This document shows, piece by piece, positions 62,531 through 64,000 of a stretch of DNA of 64,000 nucleotides. The position numbers and the translations under genes are program-made. How positions within the stretch are numbered: position 1 is the stretch's first letter; each line of letters starts with the position of its first letter. The stretch lies in NCBI RefSeq assembly GCF_010731115.1, contig NZ_AP022616.1:3844001-3908000 (forward strand). Direction: 5' to 3'. The stretch is from Mycolicibacterium phocaicum. GTDB lineage: Bacteria > Actinomycetota > Actinomycetes > Mycobacteriales > Mycobacteriaceae. Under the pieces are notes generated by a model, which worked only from the letters and a program-made list of their open reading frames with translations, had not been told where the DNA came from and did not search any database.

Positions 62531-63169
62531 ATGAATCGATCGAGGGGTCGGCAGGTGGTCTACGTCGAGTCAGCCGTCCGGGGCAGGCAGATCATTGCCG
62601 CCGCGCGTGACGTGCTGGTTCGCGACGGCGTCGCCCGTACGACCATGCGTGCGGTGGCCGATGAGGCGCAAATCCCCTTGGGCACATTGCAACACGTCTT
62701 CCCGACCAAGCAGAAGCTGCTGCGGGCCGTCATCGAAGACGTGGTCGAGAAGATCGCGGAGGTGTTGCGCACCTCGGCCGATCTCGATGATGGCCTCGAA
62801 CATGCTGTCCGGCAGGGTATCCGCGGTTTCTGGAACACCCTGGTCGTCGGCCACGACAACTTGCAGTTGGTCCAGTTCGAGCTGGTGGTCCAGGCGCTGC
62901 GCACTCCCGGGCTCGAAGACCTGGCGCGCTGGCAGTACGAGCGATACGTCGACGTCGTCGCCCATTGGTGCGAGCAGGCCGCCGCGCGGGCCCAGGAGAC
63001 GGTGGCGATCGGCTACCGGAGTATCGCGCGGACCATCCTCGCGGGTATCGACGGCCTGATCGTGCAGTACGTCGTCGATCCCGATCCGGCGCGCGCAGAC
63101 GAGGATCTCGACACGCTCATCACCATGATTCTCGGGGCTGCCGCCGTGCAGCCCGTGTCTTCGGACTGA
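62531..63169 (+). CDS. TetR-family regulator
   Basis: The 212-residue protein has the helix-turn-helix IIAAARDVLVRDGVARTTMRAVADEAQIPLGTLQHVFPTKQKLL (residues about 21-64). The helical C-terminal domain is of the BetI type (LVQFELVVQALRTPGLEDLA). It is divergent from ssuC across 137 bases, so control of the ssu operon is likely, though the nearby amine oxidase is another possible target. Confidence 0.9.
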   Translation: MNRSRGRQVVYVESAVRGRQIIAAARDVLVRDGVARTTMRAVADEAQIPLGTLQHVFPTKQKLLRAVIEDVVEKIAEVLRTSADLDDGLEHAVRQGIRGFWNTLVVGHDNLQLVQFELVVQALRTPGLEDLARWQYERYVDVVAHWCEQAAARAQETVAIGYRSIARTILAGIDGLIVQYVVDPDPARADEDLDTLITMILGAAAVQPVSSD

Positions 63170-63260
63170 GCGACCGACCTTGCCACCTGGGCAGATGTGC
63201 CTTATCGTCAAAGTCAGTCAGTTGTATGACTTGGAATCGGGCAAGCGTCAGGAGAACGCC

Positions 63261-64000
63261 ATGGATCGTGTCGACGTCGTCATCGTGGGAGCAGGACTTG
63301 CCGGGCTCAGCGCCGCCCGCAAGCTGACCCGGGCCGGAAAGGCCGTGGTGGTGCTCGAGGCACGCGACCGGGTGGCAGGTCGCAACCTCGGTGGCACGCT
63401 CAGCAACGGGGTGCCGGTCGAGATGGGCGGCCAGTGGGTCGGGCCGACGCAGGATGCGGTGCTGGCCCTGATCGATGAGCTGGGGCTCGAGACGTTCGCG
63501 TCCTACGATGCGGGCGATGCGATCACCGTCTACGACGGCGAGAACCACCGCTACGCCGACGAGACGTTCGGCCTGCCACCGCAGACCCTCGCCGAGGTCG
63601 GGCGACTCTGGGTGGAGATCGAACAGCTCGCGCAGAGCGTGGACACGGGCTCGCCGTGGACCACCGCCGGCGCGACAGACCTGGACCGCCAGACGCTGGA
63701 TCAATGGCTGGTCGGGCAGACCACCGATGCGGTGGCGCTGCGGTTCTTTCGCCTGATCGTTCCCGCGCTGTTCTCCGCCGAGTCGCCTGAACTGTCGCTC
63801 CTGCACTTTCTGTTCTACGTCAAATCCGGGACGAGCCTCGAGGTGCTCATCTCGACCACCGGCGGCGCACAGGAGTCCCGCGTGGTCGGCGGCACCCACC
63901 AAATCTCGGAGCGCATAGCCGCCGAACTCGGAGATGCCTTGTGGCTCAACACCTTTGTCAGCGGCATCGCCCAGGATGCCTCTGGGGTCACGGTGACCTA
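63261..64000 (+). CDS. Flavin amine oxidase, C-terminal end outside window
   Basis: The first 246 residues are visible. They include the FAD-binding VDVVIVGAGLAGLSAARKLT and LEARDRVAGRNLGGTLSNGV with GGQWVGPTQDA. The region LLHFLFYVKSGTSLEVLIST, then GGAQESRVVGGTHQISERIA, is typical of bacterial monoamine/putrescine oxidases. It resembles the oxidase at 49586 but is clearly a different paralogue. ATG 63261 follows AGGAGAACGCC. Confidence 0.92.
   Translation, partial: MDRVDVVIVGAGLAGLSAARKLTRAGKAVVVLEARDRVAGRNLGGTLSNGVPVEMGGQWVGPTQDAVLALIDELGLETFASYDAGDAITVYDGENHRYADETFGLPPQTLAEVGRLWVEIEQLAQSVDTGSPWTTAGATDLDRQTLDQWLVGQTTDAVALRFFRLIVPALFSAESPELSLLHFLFYVKSGTSLEVLISTTGGAQESRVVGGTHQISERIAAELGDALWLNTFVSGIAQDASGVTVT

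Overview
The window is a high-GC actinobacterial chromosome segment. It most likely comes from a rapidly growing Mycobacterium/Mycolicibacterium. Supporting signs are an IS6110-like element, a 13E12-type DUF222/HNH protein, a DesA3-like desaturase beside its ferredoxin-reductase partner, a fused HadA/HadB-like dehydratase, a Tat-exported DUF1906 protein and many TetR and PucR regulators. No rRNA, tRNA or CRISPR array was seen. The species is not proven by the sequence.

Positions 1 to about 11800 look like an accessory island. At the left edge is a low-GC gene, cut by the window, with a PD-(D/E)xK nuclease-like motif. Next comes a stack of four mobile elements (1156-7480). An IS6110-like IS3 element carries a group II intron in its transposase gene and an IS256-family element near its end. 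The IS256 element in turn carries a second IS3-family element. All boundaries and target duplications can be read, and removing the inserts on paper restores every host reading frame. After the stack lies a compact three-gene operon on the minus strand: a small ubiquitin-like protein of the multiubiquitin family, a ThiF/E1-like enzyme with an extra N-terminal domain, and a DUF6527-like Cys/His protein. It is divergent from a toxin-antitoxin pair whose antitoxin is fused to an ImmA/IrrE-type metalloprotease. This ubiquitin-like conjugation locus is the most interesting system in the window, and its E1 domain contains no cysteine at all.

From about 11800 rightward the content is ordinary mycobacterial chromosome in small divergent modules. 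11.8-14 kb holds an MBL hydrolase and an ArsR/AHSA1 unit with three copies of an operator-like palindrome. 14-16.3 kb holds a secreted coiled-coil protein and an IS630 element inserted exactly at the stop codon of a flavin oxidoreductase gene. 16.3-20.3 kb holds two tandem Old Yellow Enzymes with a divergent PucR regulator. 20.3-25.7 kb holds an Abi-alpha/DUF4393 protein, a DUF445 membrane protein, a solitary GAPDH and a ROK regulator. 25.7-30.5 kb holds small proteins, Hsp20 with an HspR-like MerR regulator, and an ABC-F ATPase.

30.5-35 kb holds the DUF1906 protein and the desaturase/reductase pair with a PucR regulator. 35-38.3 kb holds a methyltransferase and a polyamine operon (ornithine decarboxylase-like enzyme plus a fused AdoMet decarboxylase-spermidine synthase). 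38-47.3 kb holds Uma2, TetR regulators, a serine hydrolase lipoprotein, an amino-acid permease, an SMP-30 protein, DinB, DUF1345 and SRPBCC proteins. 47.3-58.7 kb holds the DUF222/HNH protein, a flavin amine oxidase, an AarF kinase operon, a peroxiredoxin-like/DUF2236 pair, an NTF2-like protein and a fused dehydratase. 58.6-62.4 kb is a complete sulfonate uptake and desulfonation operon (ssuC-B-A-D order) facing a TetR regulator. A second flavin amine oxidase runs off the right edge.
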